Origin: Clostridium_AT radicumherbarum
Lineage (GTDB): Bacteria; Bacillota; Clostridia; Clostridiales; Clostridiaceae
Assembly: GCF_045310525.1 (NCBI RefSeq)
Contig: NZ_JBJHZY010000001.1
Location: 558,001-622,000, forward strand
Direction: 5' to 3'
Length of the DNA: 64,000 bases
Under the pieces are notes generated by a model, which had not been told where the DNA came from, searched no databases, and saw nothing but the letters and a program-made list of their open reading frames with translations. Positions 43,215 to 51,310 of the stretch are shown here, one piece after another (positions within the stretch are counted from its first letter, which is position 1; every line of letters starts with the position of its first letter). The position numbers were made by a program, and so were the translations under genes.

Positions 43215-43445
43215 ATGAATGTTACAGTTTACACAACACCTTCTTGACCATGGTGTCATAAGGTAAAGGATTACCTAAAAGCTCAAGAAATATCATTTTC
43301 TGAAAAGGATGTAACTAAAGATTCTACAGCTGCAATGGAAATGATAAATAAATCTGGACAGCGTGGAGTACCTGTTATTGATATTGACGGGAACATAGTT
43401 ATTGGATTTGATCAAGAGAGTATTGATAAGTATTTAGGAATATAA
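43215..43445 (+). CDS. glutaredoxin-like selenoprotein (UGA = Sec11)
   Basis: 76 residues if TGA at 43245-43247 is selenocysteine. The active site TPS-U-PWCHKVKDYL matches glutaredoxin/NrdH-type CPWC, and GQRGVPVIDIDGNIVIGF is the conserved cis-Pro and glutathione/thioredoxin-reductase contact region. GAGGAGGAG precedes the ATG. A SECIS-like hairpin begins 13 nt after the UGA. Standard ORF calling finds no gene here. Selenocysteine glutaredoxins are known from Clostridium and Alkaliphilus relatives. It probably works with the thioredoxin reductase encoded 1.6 kb downstream. Confidence 0.88.
43245..43276 (+). promoter_or_regulatory. SECIS-like element of the glutaredoxin selenoprotein gene
   Basis: AGGTAA (43261-43266) pairs with TTACCT (43271-43276) around loop AGGA. 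The GG of the loop begins 23 nt after the U of the UGA, matching the other two elements in this window. Confidence 0.65.
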
Positions 43446-43450
43446 AACAT

Positions 43451-43482
43451 AAAGGAAGGCGATAGTGATAATGCCTTCCTTT
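43451..43482. terminator. terminator after glutaredoxin gene
   Basis: AAAGGAAGGC (43451-43460) pairs with GCCTTCCTTT (43473-43482), followed by AAATTTATTTT; it also lies before the end of the convergent TlpA gene. Confidence 0.75.
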
Positions 43483-43499
43483 AAATTTATTTTAGTCCC

Positions 43500-44099
43500 T
43501 TATTTTAATTTGTCTATGTAGTTTTTCATATCTTGTATAGTCATACTGCCAATATGCTTATCTACAATATTACCATCCTTATCAATAAAATATGAAGTTG
43601 GAATTGATGAAATTTGATATTTTTCTGCTGCCGTACTATTACTATCCAATAGAACTTTGAAATTATATTTGTTATTATTTACAAAGCTTCTGACTGTTTC
43701 TGTAGATTCTTCAAGATCAACAGCTAAAATGACTAAATCACTATCTTTTGTTTCTTCGTACAGCTTCTCCATTTCTGGCATTTCAGCTTTACAAGGTGGA
43801 CACCAAGTTGCAAAGAAATTTAGAAAAACCCTTTTACCTTTGAAATCACTTAAGGAAACCTCTTTTCCACTTAAATCTTTTAGCTTAAAATCCGCTGCCT
43901 TCTGCCTTGAAATGCCTATATTAAATTTTGTGGAAGTTGATGCAGCTAATGAGTTATTATCAGTGCTGCTATTGCTTTTATTTAATACTTGACTTTCTTT
44001 ATTTGTATTGCTTAGATTGGTCTTATTATAGTTATAAAGGGTATAGACAGCTCCTCCTATTACAATAACTGCGCTTAAAGCTATTATCCATTTTTTCAT
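43500..44099 (-). CDS. TlpA/ResA-like membrane-anchored thiol-disulfide oxidoreductase
   Basis: 199 residues from ATG 44099, which is 8 nt after GGAGG (the first ATG at 44105 nearly touches it). An uncleaved N-terminal membrane anchor (about 4-22) and a Ser/Asn-rich linker precede a thioredoxin fold. The redox motif is ATWCPPCKAEMPEMEKL (Cys100/Cys103), and the cis-Pro is in ISSIPTSYFIDKDG. It reduces extracytoplasmic disulfides, taking electrons from the CcdA protein encoded 50 bp upstream in the same operon. Confidence 0.9.
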   Translation of the reverse strand: MKKWIIALSAVIVIGGAVYTLYNYNKTNLSNTNKESQVLNKSNSSTDNNSLAASTSTKFNIGISRQKAADFKLKDLSGKEVSLSDFKGKRVFLNFFATWCPPCKAEMPEMEKLYEETKDSDLVILAVDLEESTETVRSFVNNNKYNFKVLLDSNSTAAEKYQISSIPTSYFIDKDGNIVDKHIGSMTIQDMKNYIDKLK

Positions 44100-44155
44100 A
44101 TTCATGCCTCCAAATATTCTTATTAATAAAATTAAAATTACTTTAAATTTAATTA

Positions 44156-44860
44156 TTAAAAATTAATAAAATTAAAATATTGACTTAATAAACCCATCTT
44201 ATTAGTAAAAATTAAAATCCCCATAATTATCATTAGTATTCCACTAAACACAGAAATTAGCCACAGGTATTTATTTAGTCCCTTGAGTTTAATCCATAGG
44301 CTCTTAATGGCTAATGCAGTTAAGATAAATGGCACACCAAGGCCCAAGGAGTAAACTGAAAGCAGTAAAACTCCTTTATTTATAGTTTCAAGACTACCGG
44401 CGTATAATAAAATAGAGGACAAAATTGGACCAACACATGGAGTCCAGCCAGCTGCAAAGGCCATGCCCATAAAAACAGCACCTAAAGCGCTATTGGTACT
44501 TTTTAAGGATAAAAATTTTTTCTCATAATAAAAAAATTTAATTTTAAAAATACCTGTCATATGTATTCCAAAAATAAATACTAATAGACCAGCAATTTTT
44601 TTAAATACCAGTTGATTTTTTATAAAGATTTTTCCTAGGGAAGTAATTGAGGCGCCCATAATAATAAAAATTACTGAAAAGCCAACTACAAAAGCAAGGG
44701 CCCTATAAAGTACGTATAATTTTGATTTTTCAGAAGTTTGTTCCTGAGAGGCAGAATCTGTAATATAACTTATGTATGCTGGAACTAGAGGTAAAACGCA
44801 GGGTGATAGAAAGGACGCAAGTCCAGCAGAAAAAGCCAAAGCTAATGAAATATTAGTCAT
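44156..44860 (-). CDS. ccdA: CcdA-type transmembrane electron carrier
   Basis: 234 residues with six membrane segments. The redox cysteines lie in symmetric motifs: FLSPCVLPLVPAYISYI (Cys21) and AAGWTPCVGPILSSIL in the fourth helix. CcdA passes reducing equivalents from cytoplasmic thioredoxin to outer thioredoxin-like proteins. It is followed by the TlpA-like gene and is divergent from thioredoxin reductase, so the chain NADPH-TrxB-thioredoxin-CcdA-TlpA can be drawn from neighbouring genes, lacking only the thioredoxin itself. AAGGAG precedes the ATG. Confidence 0.92.
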   Translation of the reverse strand: MTNISLALAFSAGLASFLSPCVLPLVPAYISYITDSASQEQTSEKSKLYVLYRALAFVVGFSVIFIIMGASITSLGKIFIKNQLVFKKIAGLLVFIFGIHMTGIFKIKFFYYEKKFLSLKSTNSALGAVFMGMAFAAGWTPCVGPILSSILLYAGSLETINKGVLLLSVYSLGLGVPFILTALAIKSLWIKLKGLNKYLWLISVFSGILMIIMGILIFTNKMGLLSQYFNFINF

Positions 44861-45043
44861 ATATAGTATCTCCTTATATTAATTTAATTCTACTCCTGTT
44901 TTAAAAAAATATATTAATAAAAATGAACAAAATTACATTAAATTCATATTGTTTTTTATACCTATGAGGGGTATATTTATCTTATCACATAATTATAAAA
45001 TATTAAAGTATAATATATTATTATAAAATAGGGAGAGATTAAA

Positions 45044-45973
45044 GTGAATAAAGAAATAAAAGATTTGGATTTACTTATAATAGGAGGCGGTCCAGCTGGA
45101 CTTGCAGCTTCAATTTACTCTGCAAGAGCAAATATGAATATGATACTACTAGAAGATGAGGTATTGGGTGGACAGGTGAGAAACAGCTATACCATTGAAA
45201 ATTATCCTGGCTATAAGTCTATATCAGGTGCAGAGTTATCAGATTTAATGATAGAACAGGCGAAAGATTTAGGAGCTAAAATAGATGCCTTTAGCAAGAT
45301 TATAAAGGTTGACTTTAATGATAATGAAAAACTTGTTGAAACAAAGAAAATTATTTATAGACCTAAAGCCGTTATTATTTCTACTGGTGCAGCGCCAAAG
45401 AAAATTCCTATTCCTAATGAAGAGAAGTTTTCAAGCAGAGGAATACATTATTGTGCTGTATGTGATGGTGCTATGTATGAGGGAACTGTAGTAGGAGTTG
45501 TAGGTGGAGGCAACTCCGCACTTGAGGAAGCGTTGTTTCTTACAAAGTTTGCTTCTAAGGTTGTAATGATAAGAAGACATGATTACTTCAATGGTGAAAA
45601 AGCTACCATAGATGAAGTTTTAAATAATCCTAAAATTGATGTTTTGTATAACTGGGATTTAGTAAATGTTGAAGGCGAACAATTTGTAAATAAAGCAATT
45701 ATTAAAAACACCATTACAGGTGAAATAAAAAAATTAGAACTTAGTGGAATTTTCGGCTATGTTGGAACTACTCCTAAAACCATACTGTTTAAAGGTATTT
45801 TAAACCTTACACCAAAGGGTTATATAATTACAGATGAAAATATGCAAACTAATATAAAGGGAGTATTTGCAGCGGGTGATGTAAGAGAAAAGCAATTTAG
45901 ACAAATTACTACTGCGGTTTCAGACGGAACAATAGCTGCCTTATCAGTAGAAAAGTATATTGCGCAAATATAA
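45044..45973 (+). CDS. trxB: thioredoxin reductase
   Basis: 309 residues from GTG 45044. The FAD-binding GGGPAGLAASIYSARA opens the protein; the redox-active pair is Cys137/Cys140 in HYCAVCDGAMYEG; the NAD(P)H-binding GGGNSALEEALFL follows; VFAAGDVREKQFRQITTAVSDG is the FAD C-terminal signature. In the nucleotide site the usual HRR block reads MIRRHDYF, consistent with NADPH-type motifs but not decisive. It supplies electrons to thioredoxin and probably to the selenocysteine glutaredoxin nearby. Confidence 0.93.
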   Translation: MNKEIKDLDLLIIGGGPAGLAASIYSARANMNMILLEDEVLGGQVRNSYTIENYPGYKSISGAELSDLMIEQAKDLGAKIDAFSKIIKVDFNDNEKLVETKKIIYRPKAVIISTGAAPKKIPIPNEEKFSSRGIHYCAVCDGAMYEGTVVGVVGGGNSALEEALFLTKFASKVVMIRRHDYFNGEKATIDEVLNNPKIDVLYNWDLVNVEGEQFVNKAIIKNTITGEIKKLELSGIFGYVGTTPKTILFKGILNLTPKGYIITDENMQTNIKGVFAAGDVREKQFRQITTAVSDGTIAALSVEKYIAQI

Positions 45974-46240
45974 TTATGCTAAATTTATAGCAAACATTAA
46001 AACTGCAGGAACATAGCCGTTAAAAAAATAGACATGAAGGAAAATTTGCAATTCCCGAACTATAAAAAATCAATTTGCACAATAATCTATGAAAATGTTT
46101 ACAATAGTAAATGAAATTTAAATTTAGTATATTGGCTATAGAACTTGAATATACATTGATTATAGGAAATGATAAATTATAAAAAGAGTTTTAAAAATAT
46201 ATCTATTGAAATTTTAAATTTAAAAACTTGCAGAAATGTA

Positions 46241-46269
46241 TTGACATTATATTTTTGCCATGATATATT
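46241..46269 (+). promoter_or_regulatory. sigma-A promoter of the T-box/liv operon
   Basis: TTGACA (46241-46246), a 17-bp spacer and TATATT (46264-46269) place the start near 46276, about 50 nt before the T-box. Confidence 0.75.
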
Positions 46270-46322
46270 ATTTATCAATAACACAAGGAAATAAATTTTT
46301 GAAATTTAATATTATAAAACTA

Positions 46323-46597
46323 TGATGAAGAGCGAACTATTTGAAAATCAATTACAGAGAGCTGAAGGAGCTGAGAGTCAGCATTGATAATATAGTAAGC
46401 CATCACTTCGGAGTTCTATGACTGAATTAAGTAAGTCATAACGTAAAGCTACGTTAAAAGGCTAGGGTTTAAAAAAGAGTTTTTATATCAAAATTCTTTA
46501 GAACCTAATGAGTTAATTATCGTGAGATAATTATAAATTAGAGTGGCATCGCGAACTACGCCTCTATATGTATAACTATACATATAGAGGCGTTTTC
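46323..46597 (+). promoter_or_regulatory. T-box riboswitch for branched-chain amino acids
   Basis: Stem I begins with ACAGAGAGCTGAAGGAGCTG and has the CACTTCGGAGT apical element. The specifier region TGAATTAAGTAAG (46423-46435) reads as UUA (Leu) or AUU (Ile) depending on register; both fit the operon. The T-box sequence is AGAGTGGCATCGCGAACTAC (from 46540), with compensatory changes to the usual AGGGTGGNACCGCG. The terminator CGCCTCTATATGTATA (46559-46574) pairs with 46577-46592 and is followed by TTTT. Uncharged tRNA would stabilise the antiterminator and turn the transporter on. Confidence 0.9.
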
Positions 46598-46629
46598 TTA
46601 TAATATTACTAAAAAAGGGGGCGGTTTAG

Positions 46630-46722
46630 TTGGGAATTATTGTAGATCAGGATGAAGATGGTATTATAAGTAAATCAATTTTATATTATGAATTATCTAT
46701 AAGGGGTGTTAATTGTGAATAA
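46630..46722 (+). CDS. 30-residue ORF coupled to the binding-protein gene
   Basis: TTG 46630 lies 5 nt after GGGGGCGG, one of the best ribosome binding sites in the operon. The peptide starts MGIIVDQDEDGIISKSILYY and stops at TAA, which overlaps the GTG start of the binding-protein gene by 8 bp. I do not recognise it. The overlap suggests translational coupling that feeds ribosomes to the binding-protein gene, or a remnant of a longer gene. Confidence 0.45.
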   Translation: MGIIVDQDEDGIISKSILYYELSIRGVNCE

Positions 46723-47878
46723 AAAATTGTCTTTATTAATAGTTTCAATGCTTTCTCTAAGCATTCTATCTGGCTGTTCTCCAGCTGCTACAGCCGCAAA
46801 ATCGGACAAGATTAAAGTGGGTTTAGATTATGAACTTTCCGGTAATGTGGCAACCTATGGTCAAAGCTTGACTGCAGGTATAGAAATGGCATTTGAAGAG
46901 ATCAACAATAATGGCGGAGTGCTTGGAAAACAATTAGAAGAAGTAAAGGTAGATAATAAATCTGATAACACTGAATCTGCAAATGTTGCTACCAGACTAG
47001 CGACAAGAGATAAAGTAGTTGCTATTTTAGGAGCCGCAACATCAGGCAATACTAAGGCAGCTTCGCCAGCAGCTATGCAAAATAAAGTTCCTATAATTTC
47101 AGGCTCAGCAACAGCAGATGATGTTACTGTTGATAGCAATGGAAAGGTAAGGGATTTTGTATTTAAAACTAGTTTTAGTGATTCCTTCCAAGGAGTAATG
47201 ATGTCAAACTTTGCCTATAACGACTTAAAAGTAAAAAAAGCAGCAATGCTAATAGATACTACAAGTGACTATAGCAAGGGCCTCGCTAAGAACTTCAAGG
47301 AAAACTACAGTAAGCTAGGTGGATCTGTGGTTGATGAAGAAGCTTATCAGGCAAAGGATACTGATTTTAAGGCAGTACTTACTAAAATCAAGGGACAAAA
47401 TCCAGAAGTACTTTTTGTTCCAGGCTATTATGAAGAAGTAGGACTTATTGTTAGACAGGCTAGGGAGCTTGGATTAAATGTACCAATTCTTGGCGGAGAC
47501 GGTTACGAGTCACCAAAACTTACGGAACTAGCAGGAAAAGATGCTTTAAACAATGTATATTATACAAGCCATTATTCATCTAAGGATAATTCTCAAAACG
47601 TAGTTAAGTTTATAGATGCATTTAAAAAGAAATATGGCAAGGAGCCAGATGCTTTTAATGCACTGGGATATGATCTAGGATACTTCTTTGCAGATGCCTT
47701 AAAAAGGGCAGGAGCAGTTGATCCTTTAAAATTAAAAGATGCTTTAGCTGCTACTAAAGATTTTAAAGGGGTTACAGGAACCTTCTCAATGGATAAGAAT
47801 CATAACCCAGTAAAATCAGTAACAGTTATACAAATGAAAAACGGAGAACCAACATTCTTAAAGAAACTAAACCCATAG
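46715..47878 (+). CDS. livJ: branched-chain amino-acid ABC transporter substrate-binding lipoprotein
   Basis: 387 residues from GTG 46715, 6 nt after AAGGGGTG. Lipobox LSGC gives Cys22 or so. Mature features are KIKVGLDYELSGNVATYGQS, EEINNNGGVLGKQLE, VVAILGAATSGNTKAASPAA, RQARELGLNVPILGGDGYES and NALGYDLGYFFADALKRAGA, the LivJ/LIVBP pattern. It captures Leu/Ile/Val outside the membrane for the LivHM channel. The operon is governed by the T-box just upstream, and a hairpin follows the gene. Confidence 0.93.
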   Translation: MNKKLSLLIVSMLSLSILSGCSPAATAAKSDKIKVGLDYELSGNVATYGQSLTAGIEMAFEEINNNGGVLGKQLEEVKVDNKSDNTESANVATRLATRDKVVAILGAATSGNTKAASPAAMQNKVPIISGSATADDVTVDSNGKVRDFVFKTSFSDSFQGVMMSNFAYNDLKVKKAAMLIDTTSDYSKGLAKNFKENYSKLGGSVVDEEAYQAKDTDFKAVLTKIKGQNPEVLFVPGYYEEVGLIVRQARELGLNVPILGGDGYESPKLTELAGKDALNNVYYTSHYSSKDNSQNVVKFIDAFKKKYGKEPDAFNALGYDLGYFFADALKRAGAVDPLKLKDALAATKDFKGVTGTFSMDKNHNPVKSVTVIQMKNGEPTFLKKLNP

Positions 47879-47888
47879 AATGAAATAA

Positions 47889-47921
47889 ATGCATTCAGAG
47901 GTATTGCACCTTTGAATGCAT
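47889..47921 (+). terminator. intercistronic hairpin after livJ
   Basis: ATGCATTCAGAGGT pairs with ACCTTTGAATGCAT, one mismatch, with a 5-nt loop and a following GACCTTTT. It probably sets the livJ to livH ratio by partial termination or mRNA protection. Confidence 0.6.
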
Positions 47922-47944
47922 GACCTTTTGAAAGGAGTGGTTAA

Positions 47945-48829
47945 ATGGAACAGTTATTTCAACAATTAATTAATGGAATATCACTTGGAAGCATATATGC
48001 ATTAATTGCACTTGGCTATACTATGGTATACGGAATAATTAATTTAATAAACTTTGCTCATGGAGATATTTATATGGTGGGTGCCTATGTTGGTTTTGCA
48101 GCAACTACATTTTTTCATTTAGGGTTTATTCCAGCTTTAATAATTTCAATGGCAGTCTGCAGTATATTAGGAGTACTAATAGAAAAGGTTGCATACAAAC
48201 CTATAAGAAAATCTACCAGAATAGCTGCATTAATTACTGCAATTAGTGTATCTCTGTTTTTGGAATATGCAATGATGTATTTTGTTAAGCCCGACACTAG
48301 AACCTTTCCTAATGTGCTAGCTGAAAATAAAATTACATTCTTTCAGGGAAATGTAATTATGGATATGAAAAATTTATACATTATTATAATTACTGTTTTT
48401 CTAATGCTTTTTCTTCAATATTTTGTTCATAAAACTAAAACTGGCAAAGCCATGAGAGCTGTTTCCCTAGACAGTGTGGCGGCTGAACTTATGGGGGTAA
48501 ATGTTAATAAGACTATATCTTACACCTTTGCTATTGGCTCTGCACTAGCAGGTGCAGCAGGAGTCCTTGTTGGTGTCTACTATAATTCCATTAATCCACT
48601 TATGGGTATTGTACCTGGATTAAAAGCTTTTATTGCTGCGGTAATAGGAGGAATAGGCATTATCCCAGGGGCAGTATTTGGTGGATTCTTTTTGGGAATG
48701 ACTGAAACAATGGTAAGCGCCTATGGTGGATCCATATTTAAAGATGCAGTTGCATTTACTATATTAATATTAATTTTATTAATAAAGCCTAATGGTCTAT
48801 TGGGGAAAAATGTACAAGAAAAAGTGTAA
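47945..48829 (+). CDS. livH: branched-chain amino-acid ABC transporter permease LivH
   Basis: 294 residues and about eight membrane segments. Family blocks are LINGISLGSIYALIALGYTM, IINLINFAHGDIYMVGAYVG, RAVSLDSVAAELMGVNVNKT (the cytoplasmic coupling helix) and GLKAFIAAVIGGIGIIPGAV. It pairs with LivM to form the channel. AAAGGAG precedes the ATG, 66 bp after livJ. Confidence 0.93.
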   Translation: MEQLFQQLINGISLGSIYALIALGYTMVYGIINLINFAHGDIYMVGAYVGFAATTFFHLGFIPALIISMAVCSILGVLIEKVAYKPIRKSTRIAALITAISVSLFLEYAMMYFVKPDTRTFPNVLAENKITFFQGNVIMDMKNLYIIIITVFLMLFLQYFVHKTKTGKAMRAVSLDSVAAELMGVNVNKTISYTFAIGSALAGAAGVLVGVYYNSINPLMGIVPGLKAFIAAVIGGIGIIPGAVFGGFFLGMTETMVSAYGGSIFKDAVAFTILILILLIKPNGLLGKNVQEKV

Positions 48830-48885
48830 GTTTAAAGTACATTGTTTATTAAGTAAGGAATAAGAAAATAAGGGGGAAGTTGCTA

Positions 48886-49839
48886 TTGATGAAGCAGTTA
48901 AAGAAAAGCAATATTATAATTTTTTTAATAATATTAATTAGCTACATTTTAGTTCAACTATTTATAAATAATGGAACTATTGATTCATATCTAATGCTTA
49001 ATATTGTTATTATTTGTATTAATATTATTTTAGCAGTCAGTTTAAACCTCATTACTGGTATTACAGGTCAGTTTTCACTAGGACATGCAGCATTTATGTC
49101 CATTGGAGCTTACGTATCTGCCGTTGTAACTGCAAAATTTGGTTTTCCATTTGTTACAGGAATAATATTCTCAGCCCTTGCAGCGGCCCTGGCAGGAATA
49201 CTTATTGGAATTCCAACTCTTAGGCTAAAAGGAGATTATCTTGCCATTGCAACACTTGGTTTTGGAGAAATTGTTAGAATAATAGCATTAAATATAGATT
49301 ATATTGGAGGGGCTACTGGTTTTAACGATATACCTCAGCTTACTAATTGGACATGGATATTTTTCCTTACTGTGGGAACTGTTATACTTATTACAAACTT
49401 TATTAAGTCTTATCACGGCAGAGCTTGCATTGCAATTAGTGAAGATGAAATAGCTGCAGAAGCTATTGGAGTAAATGCAACTTATTATAAAGTTTTGACT
49501 TTTGCAATAGGAGCAGCTTTTGCAGGAATTGCTGGAGCCCTCTATGCAAATTATTTTTATTTTATAAAGCCTGATTCTTTTGGCTTTATGAAATCCATAG
49601 ATATTCTTGTAATTGTAGTATTCGGAGGTCTAGGAAGCATTGGGGGGTCAATTGTTGGGGCAGTGGCATTATCTATAATTTCTATATTTCTTCAAAATAT
49701 ACCTGAGCTAAGAATGGTAGTATATTCTTTAATACTCTTTATTATAATGGTTTATAGACCTCAGGGCCTTTTAGGAAAACATGAATTTAAGCTATTTAAA
49801 AAGGGGGTTAAATTCAATGTCAGTGCTGAAAGTAAATAA
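48886..49839 (+). CDS. livM: branched-chain amino-acid ABC transporter permease LivM
   Basis: About 317 residues. Three start candidates (TTG 48880, TTG 48886, ATG 48889) follow AAGGGGG; TTG 48886 has the best spacing but the choice is uncertain. Family blocks are LNLITGITGQFSLGHAAFMS, GDYLAIATLGFGEIVRI and GRACIAISEDEIAAEAIGVN, and the C-terminus has FGGLGSIGGSIVGAV and YRPQGLLGKHE. It forms the second channel half. The end overlaps livG by 23 bp. Confidence 0.92.
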   Translation: MMKQLKKSNIIIFLIILISYILVQLFINNGTIDSYLMLNIVIICINIILAVSLNLITGITGQFSLGHAAFMSIGAYVSAVVTAKFGFPFVTGIIFSALAAALAGILIGIPTLRLKGDYLAIATLGFGEIVRIIALNIDYIGGATGFNDIPQLTNWTWIFFLTVGTVILITNFIKSYHGRACIAISEDEIAAEAIGVNATYYKVLTFAIGAAFAGIAGALYANYFYFIKPDSFGFMKSIDILVIVVFGGLGSIGGSIVGAVALSIISIFLQNIPELRMVVYSLILFIIMVYRPQGLLGKHEFKLFKKGVKFNVSAESK

Positions 49840-50587
49840 CTTATCTAAATCCTTCGGAGGAATTAAAGCTGTTGCTGATGTAAGTTTAAATATTGAAAAA
49901 GGTGAAATTGTGGGCTTAATTGGGCCAAATGGTGCTGGTAAAACTACTTTCTTTAATTTGCTAACAGGCATATATTCACCAAGCATTGGAGAGATTGTAT
50001 ATGAATTAAACAAAACCGTTAGGGCCAAGGATTTGAAACCATACAAAATTACGAGTTATGGTATATCAAGAACTTTTCAGAACATTAGGCTATTTAAAAA
50101 TATGACCGTGCTTGATAATGTATTACTAGGTTTTCATCATGGTTTAAAATATGGGATTAGCACTGCACTTTTTAGACTTCCTTATTTTTATAAGGAAGAA
50201 GAAGATGTAAAGGGAAAAGCCCTTAAACTTCTTGAAAAGTTTAATTTATTAGATATGAAGGATGAACTTGCAAAAAATCTTTCCTATGGGGATCAAAGAA
50301 GGGTTGAAATTGCCAGGGCATTAGCAGCTAAGCCTAAGCTTCTTCTATTAGATGAGCCTGCAGCAGGTATGAATACTAAGGAAACAAAAGAATTGACTGA
50401 ATTAATTATCTGGATTAGGAAAACCTTTGATTTAACTATAATTCTTATTGAACATGATATGTCTCTTGTTATGGGTATATGTGAAAGAATATTTGTATTT
50501 GATTACGGAAGTTTAATAGCAAGTGGAAGTCCTGAAGAAATTCAGAAAAATGGCAAAGTTATTAAAGCTTATTTGGGGGAGGCATAA
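49817..50587 (+). CDS. livG: branched-chain amino-acid ABC transporter ATP-binding protein LivG
   Basis: 256 residues from ATG 49817, with AAAGGGGG 9 nt upstream; the frame opens earlier inside livM. Walker A is GPNGAGKTTFF, signature LSYGDQRRVEIARAL, Walker B KLLLLDEPAAGMN and switch His in IEHDMSLV. The extended loop after Walker A (YELNKTVRAKDLKPYKITSY) is typical of LivG. With LivF it powers Leu/Ile/Val uptake. Confidence 0.93.
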   Translation: MSVLKVNNLSKSFGGIKAVADVSLNIEKGEIVGLIGPNGAGKTTFFNLLTGIYSPSIGEIVYELNKTVRAKDLKPYKITSYGISRTFQNIRLFKNMTVLDNVLLGFHHGLKYGISTALFRLPYFYKEEEDVKGKALKLLEKFNLLDMKDELAKNLSYGDQRRVEIARALAAKPKLLLLDEPAAGMNTKETKELTELIIWIRKTFDLTIILIEHDMSLVMGICERIFVFDYGSLIASGSPEEIQKNGKVIKAYLGEA

Positions 50588-50589
50588 AG

Positions 50590-51294
50590 ATGTTAGAAAT
50601 TACAAATGTAAACGTGTTTTACGGCGCCATTCATGCACTTAAAAATATAAGTCTTAATATTAAAGAAGGAGAGGTTGTAACCTTAATTGGCGCAAATGGG
50701 GCAGGAAAAAGTACAACCTTAAAGGCCATTTCGGGTATAGAAAAACCCAAAACCGGAAAGATTACTTTTAATGGCAAAGAAATAAATAATATGCAGGCTG
50801 CTGATATTGTTAAGCTTGGCATCTCTCATGTACCTGAAGGCAGAAGGATTTTCTCTTCTATGAGTGTTATGGAAAATCTTGAAATGGGAGCATACTCTAG
50901 AACCGACAAACTTAAGATAAAGCAGGATTTTCAAAAGGTATTTTCCTTATTTCCAAGACTTTTAGAAAGAAAAGATCAGCTAGCTGGTACCTTATCTGGC
51001 GGTGAACAACAGATGCTTGCAATAGGAAGAGCCTTAATGTCAAAACCTAAGTTACTTTTACTGGATGAACCTTCTATGGGACTTGCTCCTATTATAGTAA
51101 AGGAAATATTCAGCATAATTAATGAAATAAATAAAGAAGGCACTACGGTTCTACTTGTAGAACAAAATGCTGCTATGGCACTTCAAGCTGCACATAGAGC
51201 TTATATAATACGAAATGGAGAAATTGAAATAGAAGGAAATGCAAAAGAACTTTTGATGGATGAAAAAGTAAAGAATGCCTATCTTGGTGGATAA
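50590..51294 (+). CDS. livF: branched-chain amino-acid ABC transporter ATP-binding protein LivF
   Basis: 234 residues, starting 3 bp after livG. Walker A is GANGAGKSTTL, signature LSGGEQQMLAIGRAL, Walker B KLLLLDEPSMGLAP, and VEQNAAMALQAAHRAYIIRNG carries the LivF-specific Gln in place of the switch His. It is the last gene of the operon, and the terminator stem begins inside its final codons. Confidence 0.93.
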   Translation: MLEITNVNVFYGAIHALKNISLNIKEGEVVTLIGANGAGKSTTLKAISGIEKPKTGKITFNGKEINNMQAADIVKLGISHVPEGRRIFSSMSVMENLEMGAYSRTDKLKIKQDFQKVFSLFPRLLERKDQLAGTLSGGEQQMLAIGRALMSKPKLLLLDEPSMGLAPIIVKEIFSIINEINKEGTTVLLVEQNAAMALQAAHRAYIIRNGEIEIEGNAKELLMDEKVKNAYLGG

Positions 51295-51310
51295 GCATTC
51301 TTTACTTTTT
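51263..51310. terminator. bidirectional terminator overlapping the livF 3' end
   Basis: A 16-bp perfect stem (51263-51278 with 51295-51310, core AAGTAAAGAATGC/GCATTCTTTACTT) whose 5' arm codes for the last residues of LivF and whose 3' arm reaches the end of the GAPDH gene. Confidence 0.85.
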
